A stretch of 64,000 bases of DNA from JAHQVI01 sp963749875 (GTDB lineage Bacteria; Pseudomonadota; Alphaproteobacteria; Rhizobiales; Rhodomicrobiaceae). The stretch spans positions 434,001 through 498,000 of the forward strand of contig CAVVOX010000002.1 in assembly GCA_963749875.1 (NCBI GenBank). The letters are read 5' to 3'. The notes beneath the pieces were generated by a model, which ran no database searches, was not told the origin of the DNA, and worked only from the letters and a program-made list of their open reading frames with translations. Shown in pieces: positions 16,447 through 26,870 of the stretch. The translations under genes and the position numbers were made by a program. Within the stretch, counting starts at the first letter, position 1. Each line of letters begins with the position of its first letter.

Positions 16447-17859
16447 ATGACAGCCGACACCAAATTCGCAAACGACAATCTGAGCGCCGACCGCGCGGCG
16501 ACGCTGACGGCGTTGAAGGAGCGCTTCGGCTCGCGCTATGCGGATAGTTTCTCGCTCCGCGAGCAGCACGGCCACACGACCACCTGGATCCCCAACCAGC
16601 CACCCGACGCCGTGATCTTCCCGGAGTCCACCGACGAGGTGGTCGAGATCGTCAATCTCTGCCGGAAGAGCCGGACGCCGATCATTCCGTTCGGCGTCGG
16701 CACCTCGCTCGAAGGCCATCTGAACGCGCCGTCGGGCGGGGTGTGCCTCGATTTCGCGCGGATGAAGCGTGTGCTCGCAGTGAATGCGGACGACATGGAT
16801 TGCGAGGTGGAGCCCGGCATCACCCGCAAGGAGCTTGAGTCGCATCTGCGTGATACGGGGCTGTTCTTTCCTGTCGATCCCGGCGCCGATGCCACGCTCG
16901 GCGGCATGGCCGCAACGCGCGCGTCCGGGACGATGGCGGTCCGCTATGGCACGATGCGCGAGCTGGTGCTGAGCCTCACGGTCGTCATGGCCGACGGCAG
17001 CGTCGTGCGGACCGGCCGGCGGGCGCGCAAATCCTCCGCCGGCTATGATCTGACGCATCTGATGGTCGGCTCCGAGGGCACGCTCGGCATCATTACCGGG
17101 CTCACCCTTCGGCTGTTCGGCATCCCCGAGACCATTCTCTCCGCGGTCTGCCCGTTCAAGACGCTGGACGGCGCCTGCCGGACCGTGGCGAGCGCGATCC
17201 AGCTCGGCCTTGGCCTCGCCCGCATCGAGCTGCTCGATCCGCTATCGATCAAGGCGGTCAACGCCTATTCCAAACTGTCGCTTCCGGAAGTCCCGACGCT
17301 TTTTCTTGAGTTTCACGGCACACGGGCCGGAACCCAGGAGCAGGTGGAGATCTTCAAGGAGTTGGCGGCCGCCGAAGGCGGCGGACCGCTCGATTGGGCC
17401 GAGAAGCCGGAAGAGCGGAACAAGCTGTGGCAGGCGCGTCACGACCTTTATTGGGCGGGGCTGGGCCTGCGCCCTGGCGCTAAAGCCTTCGTCACCGATG
17501 TCTGCGTTCCGTTGTCGCGGCTCGCCGAATGCGTGGATGAAACCTATCGGGACATCGAAAAAGCCGGGTTCATCGCGCCGGTGGTCGGCCATGTCGGCGA
17601 CGGCAATTTCCATGTCATGGTGCTCGTCGACATGGAAAGCGCCGAGGAAATCGCGAAGGTGGACGCGTTTAACGACCGCGTCGTCGAGCGGGCGCTGAAA
17701 ATGGGAGGAACCTGTACGGGAGAACACGGGGTTGGAACCGGCAAAATGAAATTTCTGGGGAAAGAGCATGGCACGGGCGTTGCCGTTATGGTTGCCATAA
17801 AGAAGGCACTTGACCCGGATAATTTATTAAACCCCGGCAAGATTGTTGCTTTGCCATAA
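16447..17859 (+). CDS. FAD-linked oxidase, D-lactate dehydrogenase (cytochrome) type
   Basis: A 470-residue flavoprotein with an N-terminal FAD_binding_4 domain (IIPFGVGTSLEGH, then VDPGADATLGGMAATRASG, GYDLTHLMVGSEGTLGIIT) and a C-terminal FAD-linked oxidase domain. The last part holds GHVGDGNFHVM and GTCTGEHGVGTGKM, the metal and substrate binding motifs of D-2-hydroxyacid dehydrogenases such as D-lactate dehydrogenase; GlcD-type glycolate oxidase subunits are related, but no glcE/glcF neighbours are present. It oxidises a D-2-hydroxyacid and passes electrons to quinone or cytochrome c. GGAGCAGAGG precedes the ATG. It is a single gene between an IS copy and an AsmA-type gene. Confidence 0.85.
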   Translation: MTADTKFANDNLSADRAATLTALKERFGSRYADSFSLREQHGHTTTWIPNQPPDAVIFPESTDEVVEIVNLCRKSRTPIIPFGVGTSLEGHLNAPSGGVCLDFARMKRVLAVNADDMDCEVEPGITRKELESHLRDTGLFFPVDPGADATLGGMAATRASGTMAVRYGTMRELVLSLTVVMADGSVVRTGRRARKSSAGYDLTHLMVGSEGTLGIITGLTLRLFGIPETILSAVCPFKTLDGACRTVASAIQLGLGLARIELLDPLSIKAVNAYSKLSLPEVPTLFLEFHGTRAGTQEQVEIFKELAAAEGGGPLDWAEKPEERNKLWQARHDLYWAGLGLRPGAKAFVTDVCVPLSRLAECVDETYRDIEKAGFIAPVVGHVGDGNFHVMVLVDMESAEEIAKVDAFNDRVVERALKMGGTCTGEHGVGTGKMKFLGKEHGTGVAVMVAIKKALDPDNLLNPGKIVALP

Positions 17860-17943
17860 GGTTCCTTTATTGTTCTCTGGCTAGGTTCACCATGCTCCTA
17901 TAGCTAAGTTCCTGTTATTGCCTGAAAAAGGCTGGAGGCTTCG

Positions 17944-20900
17944 TTGGGTTCGCTCCTTGCCGCCCTCGCAACAATTTTATTGACTGGGCTCGCCGCGCTG
18001 CTTGCCGTGCCCTATTTCGTCGACTGGAACGAATACCGGACCCAGTTCGAGTTGCAGGCGGCGAGACTGGTCGGGCGCCCGGTCGTCATCGAGGGCGACA
18101 TCGACATGACGATCCTGCCCGTTCCCCGGCTGAGCTTGAGGGGCGTGAGGATCGCGGATGAATTCGGCAAGTTCGAGCGTCCCTTTGCCGAGGTCGAGCA
18201 GCTCAACGCCATCCTTTCGCTTCCGCCGCTGCTCAGCGGCACGATGGAAGCCAAGTCGATCGATCTCGACCAGCCGATCGTCCGTCTGAAGATCGATGAG
18301 TTCGGCGAGGGCACCTGGCTCAGCATCGGTCCTTACGGGCTGAACATTCCCGTGCCGGTGCGCGAGGTTGTTCTGAACAAGGTCGACATTACCGACGGCG
18401 CAATCGAGCTGCGCAAGGCTCATCAGTCGCCGGCCGCCCGCTTCGATCGTATTTCGGGAACCTTCTCGGCTGACAGCCTGACCGGACCCTTCCGCTTTGT
18501 CGGCGTCGGGGCGATCGGCGGAGGCGACAAGGAAATCCAGCTTTCCGCGGCCAAATCGAGGGAGGGCCCCAGCCTCAGGGTCAAAGGCGCCCTGCGCTCC
18601 CTGGACGGGGTGAGCCTTTATCAGCTTGACGGCGAGATCAAGGGGCTCGACGGGCCGGTGCATTATGTCGGGCCGGTCGCTGCCCGGCTGGCGCTCGACA
18701 CGAAAGCCAAGCAGGCCGAGACTGGGCAAATCGCCGAGCGCATGCCGGGCCGGGCGATCGAGATGAGGGCCTCCGCCAACATCACGCTGGAGGACGCAGC
18801 GCTCGACGATATCACCTTGACGCTCACTCAGAACGACCGGCCGCAATCCGTCACCGGCAGCGCCCATGCGTCCTGGACCGATGTGCCGCGGCTCGACCTG
18901 TCGATCGAGGCGTCCTGGCTTGACATCGACCAGATGCTGAAGATGGGGTCCAACGTGGAGCGGCCGGTCCCTACGACCGCCATTGCGGCGCTTCCCCGTG
19001 TATTTGAAGGCTGGTCCTTCAAGCCGCGCCAGGGGCGGATCAAGGCCAAGATCCAGCAGGCGGGGCTTGGCGGCGATGTCGTCGAGAAGGTCGATTTCGT
19101 CGCATCGCATAATCGGGAGGGCTGGCAGATCGAGACGCTGGTCGCGCGTCTGCCCGGCGACACCGATATCGATGTCAGAGGCACGCTGCCCGCCGGCGAG
19201 GCCCTCGCCTTCAATGGCGATTTCACTTTGAAGGGTAAGAACCTCTCCCGGCTCCTGCGCTGGTCCGCGCCCTCGCTCGGCGTCGTCGATGCGGGGAATG
19301 TCACAGATTTTTCCCTGTCGAGCGGCGTGACGCTGACCCCGGAGCAGCTTGCCTTCCGCAATGCCAAGGGCTCGCTCGGCGATTCCTCCTTCACCGGCGA
19401 TCTGGTTCACGATTACGGCAAGGAGTCTCCGCCTTCTGCTGGCGCTCGAAAGCGAGCGTCTCGATCTGCGCCCGCTCTATGGCGGGCGGGGCGCCACGTC
19501 CCCGGCCAAGACCGGCGAGGACGATCTTGCCGCCCTCGCGGCATCCGCGAAGGGAAACAATTGGGCGGCGGAGACCGTTCCGGCGCGCAAGACGACGCTG
19601 GCCGATGTTCTGAAGACGGTGTTCAAGGCGGAACAATCCAATGTCAGCCTGCAGATCAGTGAGCTGCGCCTGCCGGATTTCGAAGCGCGTGATGTGCGCT
19701 CGGCCTTCCGGTATGAGAAGGGCACGTTCGATTTCCGGGAGCTGAATGTTGCGACCACGGACGGATTGAAGGTCCAGGCGAGTGGCCGCATTACCGGTTT
19801 CGAGACGAAGCCGGACGGCTCCCTGAAGCTCTCGGTCGATGCGCCATCGGCGCAATCGGTTACGAATCTGGCCCGCCTCATCGGTCTCGACAGCGTTGGC
19901 CGCGGCGCGCGGAGGCGAATCGAGGCCCTCTCGCCATTTCAGCTCAGCGGCCGTCTCGATGCCGTGTCCGGCGACAGCCTCGTCAAGCTGACCATGGCCG
20001 GCCATGCGGGCGGCAGCGAGCTGTCGGTCAGCGGCCAGCTGCGCGGCGGTCTCGACGCGCTGGGCGACGCCAGCGTCGATGTGAACGGGGTGATCGGCAA
20101 TGCCGATGGCCGCCGTCTCATCGCCCAGCTTGCGCCGGAAGTGCCGGCCGACAAGGCCACCTCGCAAAAGGGCGACGGTTTCCTCAAGGTTTCCGCGGTC
20201 GGGAAAATCAAATCCGGACTGGCCAGCAAGATCAAGCTGCAGACTGCACAGGCGCGCGGCCAGTTCGAGGGGCAGATCGCGCTGCTCGACAAGCCGTCCT
20301 GGAGCATGGCCGGCGAGCTTAATATGCGTGCCTCGCAGGCGGCAACGGCGCTTTCGATGCTGCGGCTGTCGCCGGGCGGTGAGCCGGTCACGGGCGCGGC
20401 CGATGTGCGCGCCTCGATATCGAAGAAAGGCGCCCGGTACCAGGTCTCCGATCTGACCCTGAAGATCGGCGGCGAGACCGTTCAGGGCGCAGCCGAGATC
20501 AATGTCGCAGCCGAGCGGCCGGTTGCGAAGATCGACATCAAGGCGGCCTCCGTCGCCCTGCCGAAGATTGCCGCCTATCTCGTCGATTGGGAGCGCCGGG
20601 ATGTGACCTCCGAGATCGCCAATGTTGCGAGCGGCGCGCCGGCGGTTTGGCGGAGCGAAGCTTTTTCGCTCGCCTCGCTTCGGGCTGTGGACGGCACATT
20701 CTCGATCAAGGCGCCGGCCATCGTCGTCGCCGACGGGCTAAGCCTTGCCGACGGTCAACTCGCGGCCTCGCTTCAATCGGGAACGCTGAGCATCACGAAA
20801 CTGGAGGGCAAGGCTTTCGGCGGCTCCGTCAGCGGCTCCGCCAGGCTGAAAGCGCTCAAGGGGCACGCTGCGTTCAGCGGAACGCTGAAGGCCGGGAATA

Positions 20901-21892
20901 TCGACCTCGCCGCCGTCGCCCGCGCGCAGGGCGGCAATGAGGTGGTCAGCGGGACGGCGGATCTCGATCTGTCTGTCGAAGGCGAGGGGCTGAGCCCGCG
21001 CGGCCTCATCAGCGTGCTGAACGGCAAGGGCCAGGTCGTGCTGAGCAAGGGCAGCTTCAACGGTCTTTCGCCTTCCGTGCTGGGCAAGGCGGCCAGCCGC
21101 TATCTCAATGAGGAGATCCCCGACAAGGAGCATCTCGCCGGCCAGCTCGACGGCGCCTTTCGCCAGGGCCGCTTGCCCTACCGGTCGATCACGGCGCCTG
21201 TCACAGTCAAGGACGGTATTTTGCAGGTTGCGCAAGTCGAGTTCGGCGGCAAGCAGCATCGGGCCGATGCCGAGCTGACGGTCGATCTGGCCTCTTTCCG
21301 CTTCGACAGCGAGTGGCGGATCGGCCATGAAGGCAAAACCGATGACGGCGAGGCCTTGCCGCCCGTCCGTCTGGTCTTTGCCGGGCCTCTTTCGGGATTC
21401 TCCGCGGTTAAGCCACAGCTTTACGCCGATCAGTTCGAGCGTTTCCTGACCATCAAGCGCATGGATCAGGATATGGAGCGGCTCGAAAAGCTGAGCAAAG
21501 AGCGCGGCAAGCCGACGAGCTCGGCTGTGCCGCATGGGCCGCGTCCGGAGGCGGGGACGCGCGCTTCGCGTGACGGATCAGCCGAAGCGGGCAGCTCCGG
21601 CGCGACCGTTCCCACCCAGTCGCTCTTGCGTGCGCCGCCGATCGATCGGAAGGCGCGCGGGGAGCCCGAGCCGGCAGCGCAGGAACAGGCGGCGCAACCG
21701 GCCGCCGCCGGCAATAAGCGCGGCGCGGCGAAAAGCGGCTGGGCGACCGGTACGGAGACGACCGGGGAGCCGCCCTCCAACGGATGGAAAACGGCACCTC
21801 AGCCCTTGCCGCAAGGGGCCCAGGATTTCGAGGCGCAAATCCGCGAAGTGCTCCGCTCGCAGGGTGAACAGCAGCCGTCTTATCGCCGTTAA
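17944..21892 (+). CDS. AsmA-family membrane-anchored protein, with an apparent frameshift
   Basis: A long protein of about 1315 residues if one base is removed. The N-terminus is a single membrane anchor (LLAALATILLTGLAALLAV) followed by PYFVDWNEYRTQFE and the AsmA-type VVIEGDIDMTILPVPRLSL; repeated beta-rich segments fill the middle, and the C-terminal AsmA_2-like part includes GKGQVVLSKGSFNG. The tail is low-complexity, rich in Pro, Ala and Arg. AsmA/TamB-like proteins bridge inner and outer membrane and carry phospholipids; that role is inferred. Start TTG at 17944 with GGAGG six bases before. The frame breaks at 19422-19423 (extra G, between LVHDYGK and SLRLLLALES). Confidence 0.82.
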
Positions 21893-21902
21893 TGCAGAGT
21901 CA

Positions 21903-22067
21903 GCTTAGAGTGAGATCATTCTAAGCCGAATCGATCGAGCTTGAGCGGTCGCTCCCTCTCCTTGGGGAAAGGGTTTGGGGGTGAGGGGTAACACTCTATC
22001 GACACTGTATCCCCTCACCCGGAATGCTGACGCATCCCGACCTCTACCCATGGGAGAGGTCATTTAA
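21903..22067. repeat. Palindromes and REP-like sequence after the AsmA gene
   Basis: GCTTAGAGTGA (21903-21913) and TCATTCTAAGC (21916-21926) form an 11-bp stem with one mismatch, a possible terminator without a T-run. From 21948, CCTCTCCTTGGGG, GTGAGGGGTAACA, CCCCTCACCC and GGGAGAGG are mutually complementary blocks of a REP-type repeat. No gene is seen in 21893-22114. Confidence 0.45.
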
Positions 22068-22114
22068 CGCATACGGCAGACCGAGTCGGTTCCACTTAAA
22101 CCGATCCGGCCCTA

Positions 22115-23285
22115 GTGTCCTGAATCAGAGGTATGCTTCATAATTTTCCGGGCTGGTTCTGAGACAGAACCTGTTGACGGCTTCAAGGATGTCGTCGGCG
22201 GTGCGAACCCATTTGAACGGCTTCGGGTCTTCGTTGCGGGCGTCGATATAGGCGAGGATCGCCTGCTCCAACTCGCGTTCGCTGCGATGGACACCGCGCT
22301 TGATCTGTCGTTCGGTGATCTCGGCGAAAAACCGCTCAACCATGTTCAGCCATGACGAGCCGGTCGGCGTGAAGTGGACGTGCCAGCGCGGCCGCCGGGC
22401 AAACCAGGCGCGGATCGCCGGGGTCTTGTGGGTGGCGTAGTTGTCCATGACGATGTGGATGTCGAGGTCCCCGGGCACGCGGCGTTCGATCTCGGCGAGG
22501 AACCTCTTGAACTCGACCGCGCGGTGGCGCTTGTAGCATTTGCCGATGACGTCTCCGGTTGCGGCGTTCAGGGCCGCGAACAGCGAGGTCGTGCCGTGAC
22601 GGACATAGTCATGCGTGCGCCGCTCCACCTGCCCGGGCCGCAACGGCAGCACCGGCTGCGCGCGGTCCAGCGCCTGAACCTGGCTCTTCTCGTCGACGCA
22701 CAGCACAACCGCCCGCTCCGGCGGGTCCAGATACAGCCCCACCACGTCGCGCACCTTGTCGATGAACAGCGGATCGGTGGAGAGCTTGAACGTCTCGGTG
22801 CGGTGCGGCTGCAGGCCGAAGGCGCGCCAGATCCGTTGCACGCTCGAGGTTGAGATGCCGCTCTGCCGGGCCATCAGGCGCGAACTCCAATGCGTCGCCC
22901 CCTTGGGCGCGCTTTCCAGCGTGCGTACAATCACGGCCTCGACCTGTTCGTCGGTGATCTTGCGCGGAACGCCGGGCTTCGGCTCGTCGTACAAGCCATC
23001 CACACCGCGCGCGATGAACCGCCGCCGCCACTTGCCGGCGGTCGCCTGATCGACGCCGAGCTCCGCGGCCACCTGCTTGTTCTCGGCGCCCGTGGCGCAC
23101 GCCAGCACGATGCGCGCGCGCATCGCCAGCGCCTGCGCCGTAATTCGGCGCCGCGCCAGCGCAACAAGCGCTCGCCGCTGTGCCTCGCTCAACTCGACTT
23201 CCGGTGCGCGCCGCGCCATCATCCCTCTCCCCTTATCAGCGAATCGCTCACCCAGATAATGGCACGTATCTCTGAACCAGGACAC
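22115..23285 (-). mobile_element. IS630-family insertion sequence
   Basis: An element of 1171 bases flanked by TA at 22113-22114 and 23286-23287 (CTAG on both sides), as expected for the TA-specific IS630 family. Inverted repeats begin GTGTCCTG and continue TCAGAG after two mismatched bases. Its right end abuts an IS5 copy directly, sharing the same TA. The transposase is on the minus strand. Confidence 0.9.
22125..23222 (-). CDS. IS630-family transposase
   Basis: A 365-residue transposase. N-terminal helix-turn-helix (RIVLACATGAENKQVAAELG), then catalytic residues in LCVDEKSQVQAL (Asp), HIVMDNYATHKTP (Asp) and SSWLNMVERFFAEIT (Glu). The start is one of two adjacent ATGs at 23222/23219 behind AGGGGAGAGGG. 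The frame is intact to EAYL before the stop, close to the left inverted repeat. It looks functional. Confidence 0.92.
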   Translation of the reverse strand: MMARRAPEVELSEAQRRALVALARRRITAQALAMRARIVLACATGAENKQVAAELGVDQATAGKWRRRFIARGVDGLYDEPKPGVPRKITDEQVEAVIVRTLESAPKGATHWSSRLMARQSGISTSSVQRIWRAFGLQPHRTETFKLSTDPLFIDKVRDVVGLYLDPPERAVVLCVDEKSQVQALDRAQPVLPLRPGQVERRTHDYVRHGTTSLFAALNAATGDVIGKCYKRHRAVEFKRFLAEIERRVPGDLDIHIVMDNYATHKTPAIRAWFARRPRWHVHFTPTGSSWLNMVERFFAEITERQIKRGVHRSERELEQAILAYIDARNEDPKPFKWVRTADDILEAVNRFCLRTSPENYEAYL

Positions 23286-23287
23286 TA

Positions 23288-24141
23288 GGCTGCGTTGACA
23301 AAAGGGATTCCCAAATCAGTTGAGTTTTGATTCAAGGATGTCTTTTAGGGGAGGCATCTTTGGGATATCCGAGTGACGTCAGCGATGCAGCGTGGGAAAT
23401 CATTGCCCCGCTCCTTCCATCAGAACGTGGCCGGTGGGCGCGACCAGCACAGGATAATCGCAGATATTTCAATGGCATGATGTGGATCATGCGCACGGGC
23501 GCACCGTGGCGATACCTGCCGCCAGACTATGGCAAATGGAATTCCGTCTACGTCCGTTTCAGGCGCTGGGCGGAGATGGGTGTGTGGGATGCGATCCTCG
23601 AAACGCTTGTCGAACTGGGGCTCACCGACGACTGGGCTCACATGATGGACAGCACCACCGTTCGCGCTCATGCTCAGGCAGCGGGCGGAAAAGGGGGACT
23701 CATTCAAATGCTCTTGGTCGAAGCCGCGGCGGCTTTTCGACAAAGATCCACGCCCGGTCAGACGGTAAAGGACGCCCTCTTGGCTTTGTCCTCACAGGCG
23801 GCGAAACCTCGGACTATCGCGGCGTAGACGACCTGTTGAAATTGCCGGTCAACAAACCGAAAATCATGTTGGCGGACAAAGGGTTTGACAGCGACGACGT
23901 TCGATCTGCCCTGCTCATGAAAGGCATTGGACCAGTCATTCCGCCGAAAACAAATCGCAAAGATCCGCCTGCCTGCGACTTCAAAGCCTACAAGGATCGC
24001 AATCGGATCGAGCGCATGTTTGGTAAACTGAAACAGTTCCGGCGCATCGCCACGCGCTATGACAAAACGAAACTGTCTTACGCTGGATTCCTCGCGCTCG
24101 CTGCCGCCCATATCTGGCTACCCGCTTTTGTCAACGCAGCC
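23288..24141 (+). mobile_element. IS5-family insertion sequence type A, copy 1
   Basis: An 854-base element with perfect 16-base-scale inverted repeats (GGCTGCGTTGACAAAAG at the left, mirrored by CTTTTGTCAACGCAGCC at the right), flanked by TA at 23286-23287 and 24142-24143. It shares its left TA with IS630 and its right TA with a two-palindrome repeat. Copy 2 at 61717 is one base longer (an extra A near the left end) and otherwise appears identical. Confidence 0.92.
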
Positions 24142-24144
24142 TAG
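23360..24144 (+). CDS. IS5-family transposase (A, copy 1), made by -1 frameshift
   Basis: First frame from TTG 23360 behind AGGGGAGG: MGYPSDVSDAAWEIIAPLL to MMDSTTVRAHAQAAGGKGG (first Asp). At AAAAGGGGG (23689-23697) a -1 shift enters the second frame, GRSRGGFSTKIHARSDG, with the second Asp in LADKGFDSDD and Glu in YKDRNRIERMFGKLKQF, completing the DDE triad. The joined protein is about 261 residues. The second frame runs to the last base of the element and has no stop of its own: TAG is made by the duplicated target TA plus the flanking G. Confidence 0.85.
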
Positions 24145-24268
24145 ATCAACCCTCGTTCAAGTGGAATCACTTGAGCGAGGTCAAATTGATCTATTTCAAA
24201 AGACGAGCGCAACGGTTCCGCGTCCATCCCCGCCTTCGCGGGGACATGCTTGGACGCGCGTTGCGCTA
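24142..24268 (+). repeat. Two-palindrome interspersed repeat, copy 2 (long form)
   Basis: About 123 bases between TA 24142-24143 and TA 24267-24268. First palindrome around CAAGTGGAATCACTTG, linker TTGATCTATTTCAA, and a second palindrome enlarged by an inner stem CCCCGCCTTCGCGGGG. It is sandwiched between IS5 type A and IS5 type B, with one TA shared at each junction. Confidence 0.88.
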
Positions 24269-25111
24269 GGGCCCGTGGACAATCAAGGGATTCACATTTT
24301 CCTCGAACAGTGATTTAAACTTCCTTTTGGGAGGTTTGCATGCGCTGGGAACGCTTCGTGCTTTCGGATTCTCAATGGAGTGTTATCGCTCCGCTCTTGC
24401 CGGGCAAGGCGAGCGATTGCGGTGTGACGGCTCGGGATAACCGGCTGTTTCTCGAAGCCGTGCTGTGGCGCGTTCGTACCGGCGCACCCTGGCGGGATTT
24501 GCCATCTGGCTTTGGGGCTTGGAACAGCATCTTCCGGCGGTTTCGCCGTTGGGCGATGGCCGGTGTTTTCGATCGCATTTTCAATGCCTTGTCCGGAGAG
24601 CCCGATTTCGAATATATCCTCATCGACGGAACGATCGTTAGCGTGCATCAGAAGGCAAGCGGCGCAAAAGGGGGACTCTCGATCAGGCCATCGGCCGCTC
24701 AAAAGGCGGCCTGACAACGAAGATTTTGGCGCTGGTCGATGCCTTGGGCAATCTCGTGCGCTTTTCCTTGTGGCCAGGGCAGCGCCATGACAGCATCGGT
24801 GCCTCGGACCTTATCGGGGGACTGACATTTGAGGCTCTGCTCGGCGACAAAGCCTTCGACAATAACGCTATACGAGACGAGCTGGAGAGGCGCGAAGCGG
24901 AGGCCGTCATTCCATCAAAAGCGGATCGAAAACAGCCGATCCCGCACGATCGGGTCAAATATCGGTGGCGTCATCTCATCGAGAATTACTTTAGCAAAAT
25001 CAAAGACTTTCGATCCGTGAATATGCGATACGACAAAACAGACCTGAGCTACAAAGCCACGATCAACCTTGCCGCTATCGTGATCGCACTGAGATAATTG
25101 TCCACGGACTC
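24269..25111 (+). mobile_element. IS5-family insertion sequence type B, copy 2
   Basis: 843 bases with the same ends as copy 1 at 15518, flanked by TA 24267-24268 and TA 25112-25113. Four substitutions relative to copy 1 are visible by eye (for example GATTCAAACT versus GATTTAAACT near the left end). Its right end falls on the stop codon of the minus-strand RHH gene. Confidence 0.9.
24340..25097 (+). CDS. IS5-family transposase (B, copy 2), made by -1 frameshift
   Basis: Same architecture as the transposase at 15589: first frame to 24714, slippery AAAAGGGGG at 24666-24674, second frame to its own TAA. The DDE residues (LIDGTIV, LGDKAFD, LIENYFSK) are intact. A Thr-to-Met change (RSVNTRYDK to RSVNMRYDK) is the clearest protein difference from copy 1. 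Confidence 0.85.
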
Positions 25112-25467
25112 TAGGCCGAGCTCTCTGTTCGGCTCGAAGCGCGTCTTGCGCGCACCCCCGCCATTGCCTGGCTCGGCTTGCCGGCGCGGTGCGTGTGAAC
25201 GAAGAGCCGGATGGCGCTCGACAGGCTGACCTCGCCTCTGACGGCGTCGATGGCCGTGACCAGCGATGCGACCGAAACGCCCTTATCGCGCGCGATCGCC
25301 TGTAATCCCTCCCAGAACGGCTCTTCAAGCGAGATCGAGCTGCGATGCCCCGCTATGGTGAGAGACCGCTTGCGGGGCCTTTTCGCGGCCGACGCGTCCC
25401 AGCCGCCCAGCAGCACTTCCGCCTCGCGAAGCCGCCGCGCGTCCCGATCCTTGACCGGCGCCGTCAC
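25111..25467 (-). CDS. Ribbon-helix-helix domain protein coupled to fumC
   Basis: A 118-residue protein whose C-terminal half is a ribbon-helix-helix domain of the RHH_4 type (KRSLTIAGHRSSISLEEPF, then GVSVASLVTAID and LSSAIRLFVHTH). In Rhizobiales such a gene commonly follows fumC. The start is a GTG overlapping the fumC stop (GTGA), so it is translationally coupled. The stop TAG (25113-25111) is part of the CTAG at the end of IS5 type B copy 2, so the element sits exactly on the stop codon and the protein is unaffected. It probably binds DNA as a dimer; its targets are unknown. Confidence 0.75.
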   Translation of the reverse strand: MTAPVKDRDARRLREAEVLLGGWDASAAKRPRKRSLTIAGHRSSISLEEPFWEGLQAIARDKGVSVASLVTAIDAVRGEVSLSSAIRLFVHTHRAGKPSQAMAGVRARRASSRTESSA

Positions 25468-26870
25468 CGTTCCAATCCGACCATGGTTTCCGGCCTGACG
25501 AAGGCCTCGAAATCGGCTTCGCTCACATAGCCGAGCCGCAGCGCCTCCTCCTTCAGCGTCGTGCCGTTCTTGTGCGCGGCCTTGGCGATCTCGGTCGCCT
25601 TGTCGTAGCCGATCTTGGGCGCGAGCGCGGTCACCAGCATGAGCGAGCGTTCCATCAGCTCGGCGATGCGGCCGGTATTCGGCTCGATCCCCTTGATGCA
25701 CTTGTCCGTCAGGCTTACCGAGGCCTCGGCGATCAGCCTGATCGACTGCAGGAGATTATAGGCGATAAGCGGTTTGAACACGTTCAGCTCGAAATGGCCC
25801 TGGCTGCCGCCCATGGTCACCGCCATGTGGTTGCCGACCACCTGGCAGCAGACCATCGTCATCGCCTCGCACTGGGTCGGGTTGACCTTGCCGGGCATGA
25901 TCGAGGAGCCGGGCTCGTTCTCGGGCAGGGACAGCTCGGCGATCCCCGAACGCGGGCCGGAGCCGAGCAGCCTGATGTCATTGGCGATCTTGAACAGGCT
26001 GACGGCCAGCACGTTCAGCGCGCCGGACAGCTCCACCGCCGCATCGTTCGCCGCGAGCGCCTCGAACTTGTTCGGCGCGGTGACGAAGGGGAGGCCGGTC
26101 ATCGCGGCGACGCGCTCGGCAAATTTCTTCGCAAAGCCGGGCGGGCAGTTGAGGCCAGTTCCGACGGCCGTGCCGCCCTGGGCGAGGGCGTAAAGCCGCG
26201 GCAGGGTCGCCTTTACCCGCTCGATGCCAAGCCGGATCTGGACGGCATAGCCGGAAAATTCCTGGCCGAGCGTCAGCGGCGTTGCGTCCTGCAGATGGGT
26301 GCGCCCGATCTTGATGATGCTCATCCAGGCGGCGGATTTCTCCTCAAGCGCCTTGGCGATGTAGTCGAGTGCCGGCAGCAGCGTGTAGTTGACCTCTTCC
26401 GCCGCCGCGATGTGGATCGCGGTCGGAAAGGTGTCGTTGGAGGATTGCGAGCGGTTCACGTGATCGTTCGGATGAATGGGGTCCTTCGATCCCATCACGC
26501 CGCCGAGAAGCTGGATCGCGCGGTTCGAGATCACCTCATTGGCGTTCATATTGCTCTGCGTGCCCGAGCCGGTCTGCCAGACCACCAGCGGGAAATGGTC
26601 GTTCAGCTTACCGTCCATCACCTCCTGCGCGGCCTCGGAGATCGCCTTGGCGAGCTTTTCATCGAGATTGCCGAGGTCGGCGTTGACCTGCGCGGCGCAA
26701 TTTTTGATGATCCCGAGCGCACGGATGAGCGGCAGCGGCATGGTCTCGCCGCCGATCTTGAAATTTCCAAGGCTCCGCTGCGTCTGAGCGCCCCAATATT
26801 TGTCGGCCGGGACTTCGAGCGGACCAAAGCTGTCGGTTTCGGTGCGGGTGGCGGTCGGCTGGTCGGACAT
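25464..26870 (-). CDS. fumC: Class II fumarate hydratase FumC
   Basis: A 468-residue TCA-cycle enzyme that interconverts fumarate and malate, homotetrameric and iron-independent. The N-terminus DSFGPLEVPADKYWGAQTQ is characteristic, followed by WQTGSGTQSNMNANEV, HPNDHVNRSQSSNDTFPTA, IGRTHLQDATPLTLGQEFSG and the lyase signature GSSIMPGKVNPTQCE. All catalytic segments are intact. It precedes and overlaps the RHH gene. Confidence 0.96.
   Translation of the reverse strand: MSDQPTATRTETDSFGPLEVPADKYWGAQTQRSLGNFKIGGETMPLPLIRALGIIKNCAAQVNADLGNLDEKLAKAISEAAQEVMDGKLNDHFPLVVWQTGSGTQSNMNANEVISNRAIQLLGGVMGSKDPIHPNDHVNRSQSSNDTFPTAIHIAAAEEVNYTLLPALDYIAKALEEKSAAWMSIIKIGRTHLQDATPLTLGQEFSGYAVQIRLGIERVKATLPRLYALAQGGTAVGTGLNCPPGFAKKFAERVAAMTGLPFVTAPNKFEALAANDAAVELSGALNVLAVSLFKIANDIRLLGSGPRSGIAELSLPENEPGSSIMPGKVNPTQCEAMTMVCCQVVGNHMAVTMGGSQGHFELNVFKPLIAYNLLQSIRLIAEASVSLTDKCIKGIEPNTGRIAELMERSLMLVTALAPKIGYDKATEIAKAAHKNGTTLKEEALRLGYVSEADFEAFVRPETMVGLER

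Noticed and set aside
23288..24141. IS5 type A or type B as the mobiliser of the two-palindrome repeats by shared ends
   Set aside because: Their inverted repeats (GGCTGCGTTGAC and GGGCCCGTGGAC) do not match the repeat ends (GATCAACCC and GCGCAACGC); only the TA target is shared.
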